DNA from: Paenibacillus sabinae T27
GTDB taxonomy: Bacteria; Bacillota; Bacilli; Paenibacillales; Paenibacillaceae
Assembly (NCBI RefSeq): GCF_000612505.1
Contig: NZ_CP004078.1
Coordinates: forward strand, 3,325,252 to 3,389,251
Direction: 5' to 3'
DNA: 64,000 nt
The notes below the pieces were generated by a model that did not search any database, was not told where the DNA came from, and saw only the letters and a program-made list of their open reading frames with translations. The position numbers and the translations under genes were made by a program. Positions 35,853 to 45,356 of this stretch are shown here, one piece after another. Numbering within the stretch: the stretch's first letter is position 1; every line of letters starts with the position of its first letter.

Positions 35853-36614
35853 CTACATGAGCAGCGGTTTTAATAAAGCATCCTCGCCGCTTTTGCATCC
35901 CTCGTCCTCCTCTGCCTTACAGTCTTGCACCAGTGTGTCCAGCTCGCCGTTTAAATTTGACAGCAGCCTCAAATAATCGAGCGAGGCCTCAAGCGTTAAG
36001 GAATCTCCCTCGTATCTGCGCATCTCCTTGTCCATGAGAAAATGAATCTCCACGCACTCGGGAGGCCTGCCGTAAGCCTTGCGGCAAAATACGTTGGTCA
36101 TATGCAAAAATGCCGAGACGACCTCCTCATTTCTGCGAACCATATATTTCTGCACCTTCAGTCCGCTTCCTTCTCTCCGGGCGTGCCAGACCAGATGAAA
36201 AATCATAGAGAGATTCATTTGAAGCTCGGGTACGGGCACATACCACTGCTCATACAGCATGAACGGCATTTCATCCCTTTCGCTGCCGCTGGTCATCCGG
36301 ATCAGCTCATCGCATATCGTATCCTTGACTTCCCAATAGTGGCTCAGCGATAGAAAGCAGCGGGCCGAAGGCGGCCATCTTCGCTCCAGAAGAAATTGAA
36401 TTGGCGTCTGCCTACGCACTTCGGGGGTCAAGCTGTAATAATCATTGAGCGTGTGGCCGACCGCATACTGAACCTGCTGCCGCCACAGAGGTAGGCCTTT
36501 TCCGCCGCAGGCGCATTGTTCCGCCATATCCAGCAGTGCACGCTCCACGACGTAATCATAAAGTTTCGGCAGCCGGGGCGCCTGATTGACTGGTGTACAA
36601 TATGCCGTATTCAT
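35853..36614 (-). CDS. Hypothetical protein coupled to flavodoxin
   Basis: A 253-residue, soluble, largely helical protein that I do not recognise. It has a Cys-rich spot (EQCACGGKGLP, about residues 33-43), many aromatic residues (LSLSHYWEVKD, MLYEQWYVPVPELQMNLSMIFHLVWHARREG) and a Cys/Glu-rich tail. The ATG lies two bases after the flavodoxin stop, so the two are translationally coupled and share the Fur-box promoter. This recalls the Fur-controlled ykuNOP operon of B. subtilis, where an unknown protein lies beside flavodoxins; that parallel is by position only. Confidence 0.75.
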   Translation of the reverse strand: MNTAYCTPVNQAPRLPKLYDYVVERALLDMAEQCACGGKGLPLWRQQVQYAVGHTLNDYYSLTPEVRRQTPIQFLLERRWPPSARCFLSLSHYWEVKDTICDELIRMTSGSERDEMPFMLYEQWYVPVPELQMNLSMIFHLVWHARREGSGLKVQKYMVRRNEEVVSAFLHMTNVFCRKAYGRPPECVEIHFLMDKEMRRYEGDSLTLEASLDYLRLLSNLNGELDTLVQDCKAEEDEGCKSGEDALLKPLLM

Positions 36615-36616
36615 CT

Positions 36617-37069
36617 TCAAGATACCGCCAAGCAGAGCTCGGCAAAACGCTGCCCGAACTTACGGCATTCGTCTTTCTCCGCGGAAGTCGGCCCGTACTC
36701 GATCTTCAAGCTTGACTGCACAATGGCGGCCCCTCTTTCCTTCAGTTTTTCCTCTATCAAATCAACCGCGCCGCAGTATATCTCAAATCCGGTGTCACCG
36801 CTTCCGAACACGGCAGTTTTGTGGCCGGACAACTCGGTCTCCTCCAGCTCTTCATAGAAATCGAGGAATTCATCCGGCAGTTCTCCGTCTCCCCAGGTGT
36901 AAGCTCCCACAACCGCTCCTTCATAGGATGCGATTTCGAAGGCGCTGCAGCTGGTGACCGATTTCAGAACCGCCTCTTGGCCCGATTGACGGATTCCCTC
37001 CGCGATTAACTCCGCGATTTCCTCGGTATTGCCGGTCATGCTCGCATAGACCACCAAAATTTTTGCCAT
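36617..37069 (-). CDS. Short-chain flavodoxin, Fur-regulated
   Basis: A 150-residue flavodoxin, an FMN electron carrier that replaces ferredoxin when iron is short. The FMN phosphate loop is YASMTGNTEEIAE near the N-terminus; AYTWGDGELPDEF and GSGDTGFEIYCGAVD hold the flavin ring. Start at the M of MAKILVVY. A perfect Fur box sits inside its promoter. Flavodoxins also feed electrons to nitrogenase reductase in some bacteria; a link to the NifH of this window is inference. Confidence 0.92.
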   Translation of the reverse strand: MAKILVVYASMTGNTEEIAELIAEGIRQSGQEAVLKSVTSCSAFEIASYEGAVVGAYTWGDGELPDEFLDFYEELEETELSGHKTAVFGSGDTGFEIYCGAVDLIEEKLKERGAAIVQSSLKIEYGPTSAEKDECRKFGQRFAELCLAVS

Positions 37070-37146
37070 CGTCCGCTTCTTCCCCCATTCGTTCAAACCA
37101 TTCATATGTGCATCTCATCCCCAGCAACCGTGCAGGACATAAATCT

Positions 37147-37175
37147 ATTTTATTGATAATGATTATCAGTGTCAA
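37147..37175 (-). promoter_or_regulatory. Promoter with perfect Fur box ahead of flavodoxin
   Basis: TGATAATGATTATCA at 37154-37168 matches the 7-1-7 Fur consensus of Bacillus exactly. It fills the 17-bp spacer between -35 TTGACA (plus 37170-37175) and -10 TAAAAT (plus 37147-37152) on the minus strand, so Fur with iron should block RNA polymerase. Confidence 0.88.
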
Positions 37176-37265
37176 TTATCTTTTATGCGGATTGCCTCCT
37201 GCGTTTCTCACAGCCCGGATTAAGAGCTTGAATTATAATATTTTTATTCTTTAGGGGGGACTGAA

Positions 37266-37829
37266 ATGGCCATACTGCACGCGCAAAAATATGAATTGGA
37301 CTCGGGAATGTCCGTGATAATCAGATCTGCTGTTCCAGATGATGCTCCCGCTGTCCTTTCTATTCATCGCAAGGTTGTTGAAGAGAATGACTATGTTATA
37401 ACTGCACAAAATGAATTTAACAAGACGTCTGAAAGCTATCATGATTTAATCTGTAAGGTGGCCGATCATCCCAGTGAGCTTTTTTTAGCGGCTTCAGTAA
37501 ATGATACCGTTGTCGGTTGGCTGATTCTCTACACTCCTTCGCTCGAAAGACGTTCTCACCTGCGTGAGGTCGGCATGATGTTGACACCCGCCTGGAGGGG
37601 ACAAAGTATCGGGAAAAAGTTGATTGCAGCAATTCTGGATTGGGCTGGCACGTGCTCCGCTATTGAAAAAATTTGTCTCGAGGTGTTCTCTTCCAATGAA
37701 AATGCCATTCAGCTATACCGTAAACTAGGCTTTAAGGAGGAAGGGAGAAGACATAAACAGATCAAGCTTGGCATGGACCATTATGCCGACTTGATTCTGA
37801 TGTATCAAATGCAGCCGTTTGAAAAATAA
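37266..37829 (+). CDS. GNAT-family N-acetyltransferase
   Basis: A 187-residue acetyltransferase with the acetyl-CoA motif MLTPAWRGQSIGKKLIAAILDWA and C-terminal VFSSNENAIQLYRKLGFKEEGRRHKQIKL, like the RimI/phosphinothricin-type branch. GGGGGACTGAA precedes the ATG. Substrate unknown; the gene stands alone. Confidence 0.85.
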   Translation: MAILHAQKYELDSGMSVIIRSAVPDDAPAVLSIHRKVVEENDYVITAQNEFNKTSESYHDLICKVADHPSELFLAASVNDTVVGWLILYTPSLERRSHLREVGMMLTPAWRGQSIGKKLIAAILDWAGTCSAIEKICLEVFSSNENAIQLYRKLGFKEEGRRHKQIKLGMDHYADLILMYQMQPFEK

Positions 37830-37926
37830 GCAGCTCTACGCGTGCTCAAGCACTTCCACGGTTTGTTAAGAACCGGCAAAATGATGTACAATATAGGCTA
37901 AATGACTTCTTGAAGGATGGATTAAC

Positions 37927-38790
37927 ATGTACATGGCTCGGGACTGGAAAGATTATGAGATTATCGATACAGGAGGCGGAGAAAAGCTGGAACGCTGGGG
38001 AGATATCATTCTTCGGCGCCCGGACCCGCAAATTATATGGCCGCTTGTAAGCGAGACCGCGCAGTGGCGGAATGTCCACGGGCATTATCACCGCAGCTCA
38101 TCGGGCGGAGGCCAGTGGGAAATGAAGAAGAGCATACCGGACAGTTGGAGCATTAGCTATGGCAAGCTTAAGTTCCATCTGCGTCCAACAAACTTCAAGC
38201 ACACCGGGTTATTCCCGGAGCAGGCGGCCAACTGGAGCTGGATGATGGACAAGATTTCGGGTGCGGGACGCAAAATACAGGTGCTTAACCTGTTCGCATA
38301 CACCGGTGGGGCCACCGTAGCGGCAGCCAGCGCGGGCGCATCTGTCGTGCACGTAGATGCCGCCAAGGGCATGGTCCAATGGGCAAAAGAAAACCTGCAG
38401 CTGTCCGGCCTTGGAGAACGTCCGGTCCGCTTCATCACCGACGATGTCTTCAAATTCGTGCAGCGCGAGCAGCGCCGGGGCAACAAGTATGACGCGATTA
38501 TTATGGACCCTCCCTCCTACGGAAGAGGACCTGGCGGCGAAATGTGGAAGCTTGAGCAGAGCTTGTACCCGTTCCTGGAAAGCTGCTTGAGCATTCTGAG
38601 CGATAACCCGCTCTTCTTGCTCATCAATTCCTATACAACCGGCATTTCCCCAACTGTTCTGGAAAACATGCTGTCCATGACCATGAAATCCCGTTTCGGG
38701 GGCAAGCTTAGCGCCGGGGAAATCGGACTGCCGATCACCTCTTCCGGGCTGAATCTGCCTTGCGGTATTCTCGCCCGCTGGGAGTCTTAA
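37927..38790 (+). CDS. RlmI/RlmK-like SAM-dependent RNA methyltransferase
   Basis: A 287-residue class I methyltransferase: SAM-binding motif I LNLFAYTGGATVAAASAGASVVHVDAAKGMVQWAKEN, and motif IV DPPSYGRGP, the DPPxxGR sequence of rRNA methyltransferases of the YccW/RlmK group. There is no PUA domain. GAAGGATGG lies before the ATG. It ends 5 bp before a pseudouridine synthase, suggesting a joint role in RNA modification. Confidence 0.86.
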   Translation: MYMARDWKDYEIIDTGGGEKLERWGDIILRRPDPQIIWPLVSETAQWRNVHGHYHRSSSGGGQWEMKKSIPDSWSISYGKLKFHLRPTNFKHTGLFPEQAANWSWMMDKISGAGRKIQVLNLFAYTGGATVAAASAGASVVHVDAAKGMVQWAKENLQLSGLGERPVRFITDDVFKFVQREQRRGNKYDAIIMDPPSYGRGPGGEMWKLEQSLYPFLESCLSILSDNPLFLLINSYTTGISPTVLENMLSMTMKSRFGGKLSAGEIGLPITSSGLNLPCGILARWES

Positions 38791-38795
38791 GAGCG

Positions 38796-39539
38796 ATGGC
38801 GCAGAGCGTGAATGGCGGCCGGGAGGAAGGACAGCCCCCGGCTTCTTTTGACATTTTATTTGAGGACAATCATCTCCTCGGAATCGTAAAACCGGTTAAT
38901 ATTCCCGTACAGGAGGATGCAACCGGCGACACCGACCTGCTGACCCTGCTGAAGGAGGATGTTAAACGGCGGTATAATAAGCCCGGCAACGTCTTTATGG
39001 GGCTGGTGCACCGGCTGGACCGGCCTGTCGGCGGGGCCATGATTTTCGCCAAGACCTCCAAGGCCGCCTCGCGGCTCTCGGAGAGCGTCCGCAGCCGGAG
39101 CTTTCGGAAAGGGTATTTGACCGTTGTCCACGGCAAGCTTCCCGCAGCAAGCGGTCGGCTGAGAGATATCCTGCTCAAGAACGCCAAGACGAACACGGTC
39201 ACCGTAGTCCGGGAAGGCACACCGGGCGGCAAGGAAGCCGTGCTGGACTACACGGTACTGGGATTTGCCGAGGGTCTCAGCCTAGTGAAGGTGGACCTGC
39301 TGACCGGCCGGTCGCATCAGATCCGCGTACAGCTTGCCCATGCCGGCTGCCCATTGTACGGTGATCAGAAGTATGGAGCGGCCGTCAACAAGCCCGGTCA
39401 GCAAATCGCGCTGTGGTCCTCGCTTGTCGGCTTTCCGCATCCCGTGACCAAGCAGGAAGTCGAGCTGATTTCCCTGCCTCCTCGGCAATACCCATGGGAC
39501 TTGTGGCCTGAGAAGCTGCAGGAGGGAGCGCTCCGGTAA
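38796..39539 (+). CDS. RluA-family pseudouridine synthase
   Basis: A 247-residue pseudouridylate synthase without an S4 domain. The catalytic Asp is in GLVHRLDRPVGGAMIFAKTSKAA; LLTGRSHQIRVQLAHAGCPLYGDQKYGA is motif III. It makes pseudouridine in rRNA or tRNA. ATG at 38796 is likely, with GGGAG eleven bases upstream inside the preceding gene, so the two genes are coupled. Confidence 0.87.
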   Translation: MAQSVNGGREEGQPPASFDILFEDNHLLGIVKPVNIPVQEDATGDTDLLTLLKEDVKRRYNKPGNVFMGLVHRLDRPVGGAMIFAKTSKAASRLSESVRSRSFRKGYLTVVHGKLPAASGRLRDILLKNAKTNTVTVVREGTPGGKEAVLDYTVLGFAEGLSLVKVDLLTGRSHQIRVQLAHAGCPLYGDQKYGAAVNKPGQQIALWSSLVGFPHPVTKQEVELISLPPRQYPWDLWPEKLQEGALR

Positions 39540-39610
39540 GGGAAGATTCAAGGGCTGGCACGCTGCGTGCCAGGAAAGGTGCCGGCAAAGTGTGTTCGCG
39601 AAAAGGAAGA

Positions 39611-39650
39611 AGCGGGTCTAAGCTCAAAAGAGAATAGGCCCGCTTTTTTG
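39611..39650 (+). terminator. Terminator after the methyltransferase/pseudouridine synthase pair
   Basis: AGCGGGTCTA pairs with TAGGCCCGCT, followed by TTTTTTT. The stem has one G-T pair. Confidence 0.75.
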
Positions 39651-39804
39651 TGCTGCCTGTTCAGCAGGATGGCGAATTCCTGATAAGGCATGATCCGGCG
39701 TATTTTGTGAAGTGATATACACGCTCAGTATTGGTGCTGCGAAGTAAGGACTACAGCACACGCTACTGCCTCCGGCAGCGGACGGTCTGCTCTGCTGCTT
39801 CGAG

Positions 39805-40245
39805 TTACCTGCTCATCTCCAGCGGAGCGATTTCATTCCCCGGGGTTACGAGCTTGCCCATCAAGTACAGCAGCAGCTGCTGGTTGTGGGCCGAGATATG
39901 GTCCAGCACTTCCGCAAAAAAATCGCTGCGGACCTTAAGGCCCCGCGCTGCTTCCCTTCTTCCAAGATCGGTGATGCTGACCCAGACGATCCGGCGGTCG
40001 GCGGCATCCCTGTCCCTGATAATCAGCCCGCCCCGCTCCATCCGGTCGAGCAGCATGGTAACCGCCGCAGGGCTGGTGGCCAGATGCGGGGCGAGGTCAG
40101 AAGGCTTCGCTGCTCCCCGTTCCTGAACAAGCTCAAGTACGGTCAGTTGGGCGTCAGTAAGCGTAGGAGCAAGCTTTGTATCCATATGAACCTTATAGTC
40201 TTTGAGAATTTTGTGCCATATTTTACTAAATTCAAAGGAGTTCAC
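39805..40245 (-). CDS. MarR-family transcriptional regulator
   Basis: A 146-residue winged-helix regulator: LTVLELVQERGAAKPSDLAPHLATSPAAVTMLLDRMERGGLIIRDRDAADRRIVWVSITDLGRR. GTG start at 40245 with AAGGAAGGAAC upstream; codons further upstream have no site. No transporter lies beside it, so its target is unknown. Direct repeats in its promoter may be its operator. Confidence 0.85.
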   Translation of the reverse strand: MNSFEFSKIWHKILKDYKVHMDTKLAPTLTDAQLTVLELVQERGAAKPSDLAPHLATSPAAVTMLLDRMERGGLIIRDRDAADRRIVWVSITDLGRREAARGLKVRSDFFAEVLDHISAHNQQLLLYLMGKLVTPGNEIAPLEMSR

Positions 40246-40606
40246 ATTTGTTCCTTCCTTTCTCGGCAAATGATCCGTTATAAAAATATGTTCGGTGAAG
40301 AGTTTGCTTTTCCTGCATCAGGAAAAAATAAATAACCCCATAAACTTTTAACGGCCTAACAGCAATATCTCAAAGCTTGGATCACGAATGAACCAAATTT
40401 TAAAATCTATTAAATACCAAAATGAACCAGATTGTCAATCCGGTGTGCCCGGAATAAAACGCTTTCGACACTTCGTTCCGATGCGGCTAAATTTGTCGTT
40501 TGGTTATTCGACATGACATGCCATACAAGAAAAGACATCCGCGCTCTTGTCGAAAAAGGAGCGTGGATGTCAATGGGGACAAAGCCTGTATTCGAGAAAA
40601 TCCGTT
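40246..40606. other. Regulatory intergenic region between the MarR gene and parC
   Basis: Holds the MarR promoter on the minus strand (-35 TTGACA at plus 40433-40438, -10 TTTAAT at plus 40409-40414, 18-bp spacer). Two direct repeats of TGGTTCATT lie within and just downstream of it (plus AATGAACCA near 40388 and 40421). The parC terminator is GACATCC-GCGCTC/GAGCG-GGATGTC at about 40534-40573. No further gene is supported. Confidence 0.6.
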
Positions 40607-43048
40607 CTACTTCACGCTAATTTGCACGCTGACGATTTCGTCTTTCTTCACAACCGGGACGAGAAGCTTGCCGGTCGAACGTCGTTCATCAATCGGCGCA
40701 GCCTCCGAGGAGAAGCTAAGGATCTCTCCTTCGCGTGTGATGGCCGTCAATTCCAATGTCTCCCTGCAGTAGAATGCCCCGGCAATCCGGCTGCCGTTCG
40801 GACGGACGCGTTTGCCTTCCTTGAATTCAAAGGTCGGCACGCCCTTGCCGCCCCGGCTCTGCGGGACATAATCCAGAAGCAGACTGCGTTTGCCATAACC
40901 AATGTCGGATAAAACGAGAATCTCTCCTTCATCGTCCGTCACCCGGAAGCAGGCAACCACCTCATCGCCTTCCTTCAGCTGAATGCCTTTGACGCCAGCC
41001 GCCACGCGGCCCATCGGGTTCACCTCGTTCTCGCGGAAACGGATGCTCATGCCTTCCCGGGTGACTAAGACCAAATCCTGATCCCCTTCGCTTAGCATAA
41101 CCGTAAGCACCTCATCTTCGGCTCCTACCTTGCAGGCGGCAATGGCTCCGCTGCGGGAGGTGACGTACTCCTTCAGCTCGGTGCGTTTCACCTGCCCCTT
41201 GCGCGTCACAAAAATCAGGCTGCGGCCAGGCTCTTCGAAATTGCTGACAGGTATGATTCCGGCAATGCCGTCTCCCTTGGAAAGACCGATTACATTGACA
41301 ATTGCGGTGCCGGGGTCCTTCCATTTGAATTCCGGAATCTGATGCACAGGAAGCAGGAAATACTGTCCTTTGCCTGTGAACACCAGCAGACTGTCCCGCG
41401 TATTGACGTCGAGAATCCGGGTGATATAGTCGCCTTCCTTGACTCCGGACGCGTTCCGTTCGCCGCCGGAGCGGGTGAAGGACAGCATGCTCGTCCGCTT
41501 GATATAGCCGTCCGCCGACAGCGCAACAAGCACATCCTCCGCATTTACCAGCGCCTCGAGGCTGACCTTAAGCTCTTCCACCTCGCCCTGAATGGCGGAG
41601 CGGCGGTCGATGCCGTATTTGTCGCGGATTTCCAGCAGCTCCTTGCGGATGACGCCGACCAGCTTCTTGTCGCTCTCCAGAATTCCGCGCAGCGTCAAGA
41701 TCTTGCGCTGCGTCTCCTCCAGTTCTTTTTCCAGCGTCCTAATTTCCAGATTGGTCAGTCGGTACAGTTGGAGTGTCAGGATGGAATCCGCCTGTCTTTC
41801 GCTGAAACCAAACATCCATACGAGATTATTCTGGGCATCCTGGCGGTTCTTGGACGCTTTGATCGCAGCGATCACTTCATCCAGAATATTGAGCGCTTTG
41901 ACCAGACCTTCCAGAACATGCGCCCGGTCTTCCGCCCGCTCCAGATCGAACTGGGTCCGGTGCGTAACCACTTCCCGCTGATGAGCGATATACGCTTCCA
42001 GAATGGATTTCAGGCCAAGCTGCTGCGGCGCTTTGTTGACGATGGCCACCATGTTGAAGTTATACGTAATTTGCAGGTCGGTCTTCTTGAGCAGGTATGC
42101 CAAAATCCCCTGCGCGTCGGCCTCCTTCTTCAGCTCGACGACGATCCGCAGACCCTCCCGGCCGCTCTCGTCGCGCACTTCGGCGATGCCCTCAACCTTT
42201 TTCTCCAGACGGATATTCTCCATCGCCGTAACGAGACGGGATTTAACCACCTGAAATGGAATTTCGGTGATGACGATCTGCTGCTTGCCGCCGCGTAAAT
42301 TCTCAAACTCCGTCTTGGAGCGCAGATAAATGCGTCCTTTGCCTGAACGGTAAGCGTCCATAATCCCGTCGCCGCCCATAATGAGCCCGCCAGTCGGGAA
42401 ATCCGGGCCTTTCATAAAGGTCATGATTTCTTCGAGCTCGATCTCAGGCTTCTGCATAACCGCAATGCAGGCGTCAATCGTCTCGCGCAAATTATGCGGC
42501 GGAATTTCAGTAGCAAAACCGGCCGAAATGCCGCTTGTACCGTTTACGAGCAAATTTGGATATCGTGAAGGGACGACGACCGGCTCCTTTGCCGTATTGT
42601 CGAAGTTGTCCTTGAACAGCACGGTTCGCTTCTCGATATCGCGCATCATTTCCATGGCGATCGGCGAAAGCCGGGCCTCTGTATAGCGCATGGCTGCTGC
42701 CGGGTCGTCGTCCATCGAACCCCAGTTGCCGTGTCCGTCGACGAGCACATGCCCCATTTTCCAAGGCTGCGCCATTCTTACCATGCCTTCATAGATGGAC
42801 GAGTCGCCATGAGGATGATAGTTGCCCATGACGTCACCGACCGTTTTGGCCGACTTGCGGTATGGCTTGTCCGGTGTGTTGCCCGAATCATACATGGCAT
42901 ACAGAATCCGGCGCTGAACGGGCTTCAGCCCGTCGCGGACATCGGGAATGGCCCGGTCCTGAATAATATATTTGGAATACCGGCCGAAGCGGTCGCCCAC
43001 GACCTCCTCCAGAAATGCCGGCAAAAATTGTTCGGATAAACTGCTCAT
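40607..43048 (-). CDS. parC: DNA topoisomerase IV subunit A
   Basis: An 813-residue ParC/GrlA, the DNA-cutting subunit that unlinks daughter chromosomes. The N-terminal winged-helix domain ends with the catalytic Tyr in [11 protein letters not shown] (near residue 120); the quinolone region reads [14 protein letters not shown], the common susceptible type. The C-terminal third has beta-pinwheel repeats. ParC is preferred over GyrA because the GyrA box is absent and a parE gene lies upstream, 260 bp away. AGAAGGTG lies before the ATG. Confidence 0.93.
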   Translation of the reverse strand: MSSLSEQFLPAFLEEVVGDRFGRYSKYIIQDRAIPDVRDGLKPVQRRILYAMYDSGNTPDKPYRKSAKTVGDVMGNYHPHGDSSIYEGMVRMAQPWKMGHVLVDGHGNWGSMDDDPAAAMRYTEARLSPIAMEMMRDIEKRTVLFKDNFDNTAKEPVVVPSRYPNLLVNGTSGISAGFATEIPPHNLRETIDACIAVMQKPEIELEEIMTFMKGPDFPTGGLIMGGDGIMDAYRSGKGRIYLRSKTEFENLRGGKQQIVITEIPFQVVKSRLVTAMENIRLEKKVEGIAEVRDESGREGLRIVVELKKEADAQGILAYLLKKTDLQITYNFNMVAIVNKAPQQLGLKSILEAYIAHQREVVTHRTQFDLERAEDRAHVLEGLVKALNILDEVIAAIKASKNRQDAQNNLVWMFGFSERQADSILTLQLYRLTNLEIRTLEKELEETQRKILTLRGILESDKKLVGVIRKELLEIRDKYGIDRRSAIQGEVEELKVSLEALVNAEDVLVALSADGYIKRTSMLSFTRSGGERNASGVKEGDYITRILDVNTRDSLLVFTGKGQYFLLPVHQIPEFKWKDPGTAIVNVIGLSKGDGIAGIIPVSNFEEPGRSLIFVTRKGQVKRTELKEYVTSRSGAIAACKVGAEDEVLTVMLSEGDQDLVLVTREGMSIRFRENEVNPMGRVAAGVKGIQLKEGDEVVACFRVTDDEGEILVLSDIGYGKRSLLLDYVPQSRGGKGVPTFEFKEGKRVRPNGSRIAGAFYCRETLELTAITREGEILSFSSEAAPIDERRSTGKLLVPVVKKDEIVSVQISVK

Positions 43049-43094
43049 GCATTCACCTTCTGTTCCTCAAACTGTCGCCTTTTGTAAAAAGTAT

Positions 43095-43235
43095 GGCGAA
43101 TGGGAGACGCTCCGCTGCGGATTGTCCTTCCGGTCGCTGTTGTCCCCAAATATCTTTAATATTATTCAAAGGTTGATATTCGGGGACAAAGGCGAACGCT
43201 GACGCTCCTCCAAGACAATTCCGCCGCTGCGCTCT
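43095..43235. repeat. Imperfect palindromic element between parC and parE
   Basis: Centre: TGTCCCC-AAATATC (from about 43139) pairs with GATATT-C-GGGGACA (to about 43189). The flanks are also partly mirrored: GCGGATTGTCCTTCC on one side against GACAATTCCGCCGC on the other. About 140 bp overall. It looks like a small non-coding repeat or MITE. A second hairpin, CTCGT/ACGAG, lies near 43266-43288. Confidence 0.5.
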
Positions 43236-43308
43236 TCATTCTCCAAGTTTTTAAATACCGAAATTCTCGTCACTTTGTAACGAGAACACTTAGAATTATG
43301 TCTCGTCA

Positions 43309-45291
43309 CTACTCCACAATCTCGGTAAAATCAACATTCTCGACGATCCAGCGCTTGCGCGGGTCGACCTTGTCGCCCATCAGCGTGGACACGCGGCGCT
43401 CCGCCTTGGCGGCATCCTCGATCTGCACTTGAAGCATGGTGCGCGTCTCCGGATTCATCGTCGTTTCCCACAGCTGATCGGGATTCATCTCGCCGAGACC
43501 TTTATAGCGCTGAAGCTCGAAGTTCTTGCCGAATTCCTTCAGATAATTCTGCAGCTGCTCGTCGGTCCAGGCGTAACGAACCGTTTCGAGCTTGCCCGAT
43601 TTGCGGGTCAGCTTGTAAAGCGGCGGCTGGGCGATATACACCTTTCCCGCGTCGATCAGCGGCTTCATATACCGGTAGAAGAACGTCAGCAGCAGCACCT
43701 GAATATGCGCGCCGTCGGTATCCGCATCCGTCATAATGATGATCTTGGAATAGTTGCTGTCCTCTACCGCAAAATCGGACCCGATCCCCGCGCCGATTGC
43801 GGAAATGATCGCCCGGTATTCGTCGTTCTTCAAAATTTCCGCCAGCTTGGCCTTCTCTGGATTCATCGGCTTGCCCTTAAGCGGCAGGATCGCCTGAATC
43901 TTCGAGTCGCGTCCCTGCTTGGCCGAGCCTCCTGCGGAATCGCCTTCGACGATGAACAGCTCCGTGCGGGAGAAATCCTTGGACTGCGCGGGGGTAAGCT
44001 TGCCGCCAAGGTTCGTGCCCTCGCTGCGCTTCTTGCCGCTGCGGATTTCGTCGCGCGCCTTGCGCGCCGCTTCCCGCGCCCTGGCCGCCTGAATGGATTT
44101 CTTCAGCAGGCTCTGCGCCACCTGCGGATTCTCTTCAAGAAAGCGCTGCATATTCTCAGAGACGATAAAGTCGACCGCGCTGCGCGCCGAAGCGCTGCCA
44201 AGCTGGTCCTTCGTCTGGCCCACGAATTCGACCTCGGACATCTTGATGCTGATGACAGCCATCATCCCCTCGCGCAGGTCCCCGCCATCGAGATTTTTGT
44301 CCTTCTCTTTCAGCAGCCCCGTGCGCCGGGCATAGTCGTTCATAACCCGGGTGTACGCCGTCTTGAAGCCCGTCTCATGCGTACCGCCGCTGCGGGTCGG
44401 AATCGAGTTCACGAACGAAGCGATCGTCTCGGTATACCCTCCGTTGTACTGGATCGCAACCTCCACTTCAATTTCATCCTTCTCGGCACTGAAATGGATG
44501 ACGTCGTGCAGCACGTCCTTGCCTTCGTTTAAATAGCGGACGAACTCGCTCGCTCCGCCCTCGTAATAATACTCGTCCTGGCGGCCGCTCCGCTCGTCTG
44601 TCAGCGTGATACGCAGACCCGAGTTCAGAAAAGCAATTTCCTGAAGCCGTTCGGAAAGCGTGTCGTAGTTCAGCGAAATACCGCCTTGAAACACGCGAAT
44701 ATCCGGCTTGAACATAATCTTCGAACCGGTCTTGTTCGTATTGCCCAATACTTCAAGCCCCGTGACCGGTTCGCCGACATGTTCTTTCCCGTTATTATCA
44801 ACCCAATATTCAAAACGCTGGCGATGGATCTTGCCTTCCCGGTATATTTCCACCTCAAGCCATTCCGACAAGGCGTTCGTCACGGAGGCGCCAACGCCGT
44901 GCAGGCCGCCGGATTTCTTATAGCCCGAGCCTCCGAACTTGCCGCCCGCGTGCAGCATGGTGAATACTACCTGCGGCGTAGGAATGCCCGTCTTGTGCAT
45001 TCCGGTCGGAATGCCGCGTCCGTTGTCAGTTACGGTCACCGATCCGTCCTTGCGCAGCGTGATGTCAATTTTCGAGCAAAATTTCGCCAAATGCTCGTCT
45101 ACAGCGTTGTCTACGATTTCCCATACCAGATGATGCAGTCCCGAGGAACTCGTACTGCCAATATACATGCCGGGCCGTTTGCGGACCGCAACCAGTCCTT
45201 CAAGCACCTGAATGTCGTCAGCATCGTATCCAGTCCGGTCTGCTGCGCCGTTTTTTGTGACTTCAGCGAACATATCGACCTGTTCGAACAT
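43309..45291 (-). CDS. parE: DNA topoisomerase IV subunit B
   Basis: A 660-residue ParE/GrlB, the ATPase subunit. GHKL ATPase motifs are RKRPGMYIGSTSSSGLHHLVWEIVDNAVDE and TVTDNGRGIPTGMHKTG, with GGLHGVGASVTNALS; the TOPRIM domain shows FIVEGDSAGGSAKQGRD and TDADTDGAHIQ. Length and the TSSSGLHHLV stretch fit ParE rather than GyrB. GGGGGAAC precedes the ATG. It pairs with parC downstream. Confidence 0.93.
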   Translation of the reverse strand: MFEQVDMFAEVTKNGAADRTGYDADDIQVLEGLVAVRKRPGMYIGSTSSSGLHHLVWEIVDNAVDEHLAKFCSKIDITLRKDGSVTVTDNGRGIPTGMHKTGIPTPQVVFTMLHAGGKFGGSGYKKSGGLHGVGASVTNALSEWLEVEIYREGKIHRQRFEYWVDNNGKEHVGEPVTGLEVLGNTNKTGSKIMFKPDIRVFQGGISLNYDTLSERLQEIAFLNSGLRITLTDERSGRQDEYYYEGGASEFVRYLNEGKDVLHDVIHFSAEKDEIEVEVAIQYNGGYTETIASFVNSIPTRSGGTHETGFKTAYTRVMNDYARRTGLLKEKDKNLDGGDLREGMMAVISIKMSEVEFVGQTKDQLGSASARSAVDFIVSENMQRFLEENPQVAQSLLKKSIQAARAREAARKARDEIRSGKKRSEGTNLGGKLTPAQSKDFSRTELFIVEGDSAGGSAKQGRDSKIQAILPLKGKPMNPEKAKLAEILKNDEYRAIISAIGAGIGSDFAVEDSNYSKIIIMTDADTDGAHIQVLLLTFFYRYMKPLIDAGKVYIAQPPLYKLTRKSGKLETVRYAWTDEQLQNYLKEFGKNFELQRYKGLGEMNPDQLWETTMNPETRTMLQVQIEDAAKAERRVSTLMGDKVDPRKRWIVENVDFTEIVE

Positions 45292-45356
45292 TCATGTTCC
45301 CCCTTCTCTTCTCTAATCCCAAAATGCAAACAAATGTTTTGGTTACTTTGTACATT

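Noticed and set aside
40607..45291. Calling the topoisomerase pair GyrA/GyrB
   Set aside because: The C-terminal part of the A subunit lacks the GyrA box, lengths fit ParC/ParE, and the GyrB-neighbour genes (recF, dnaN) are absent.
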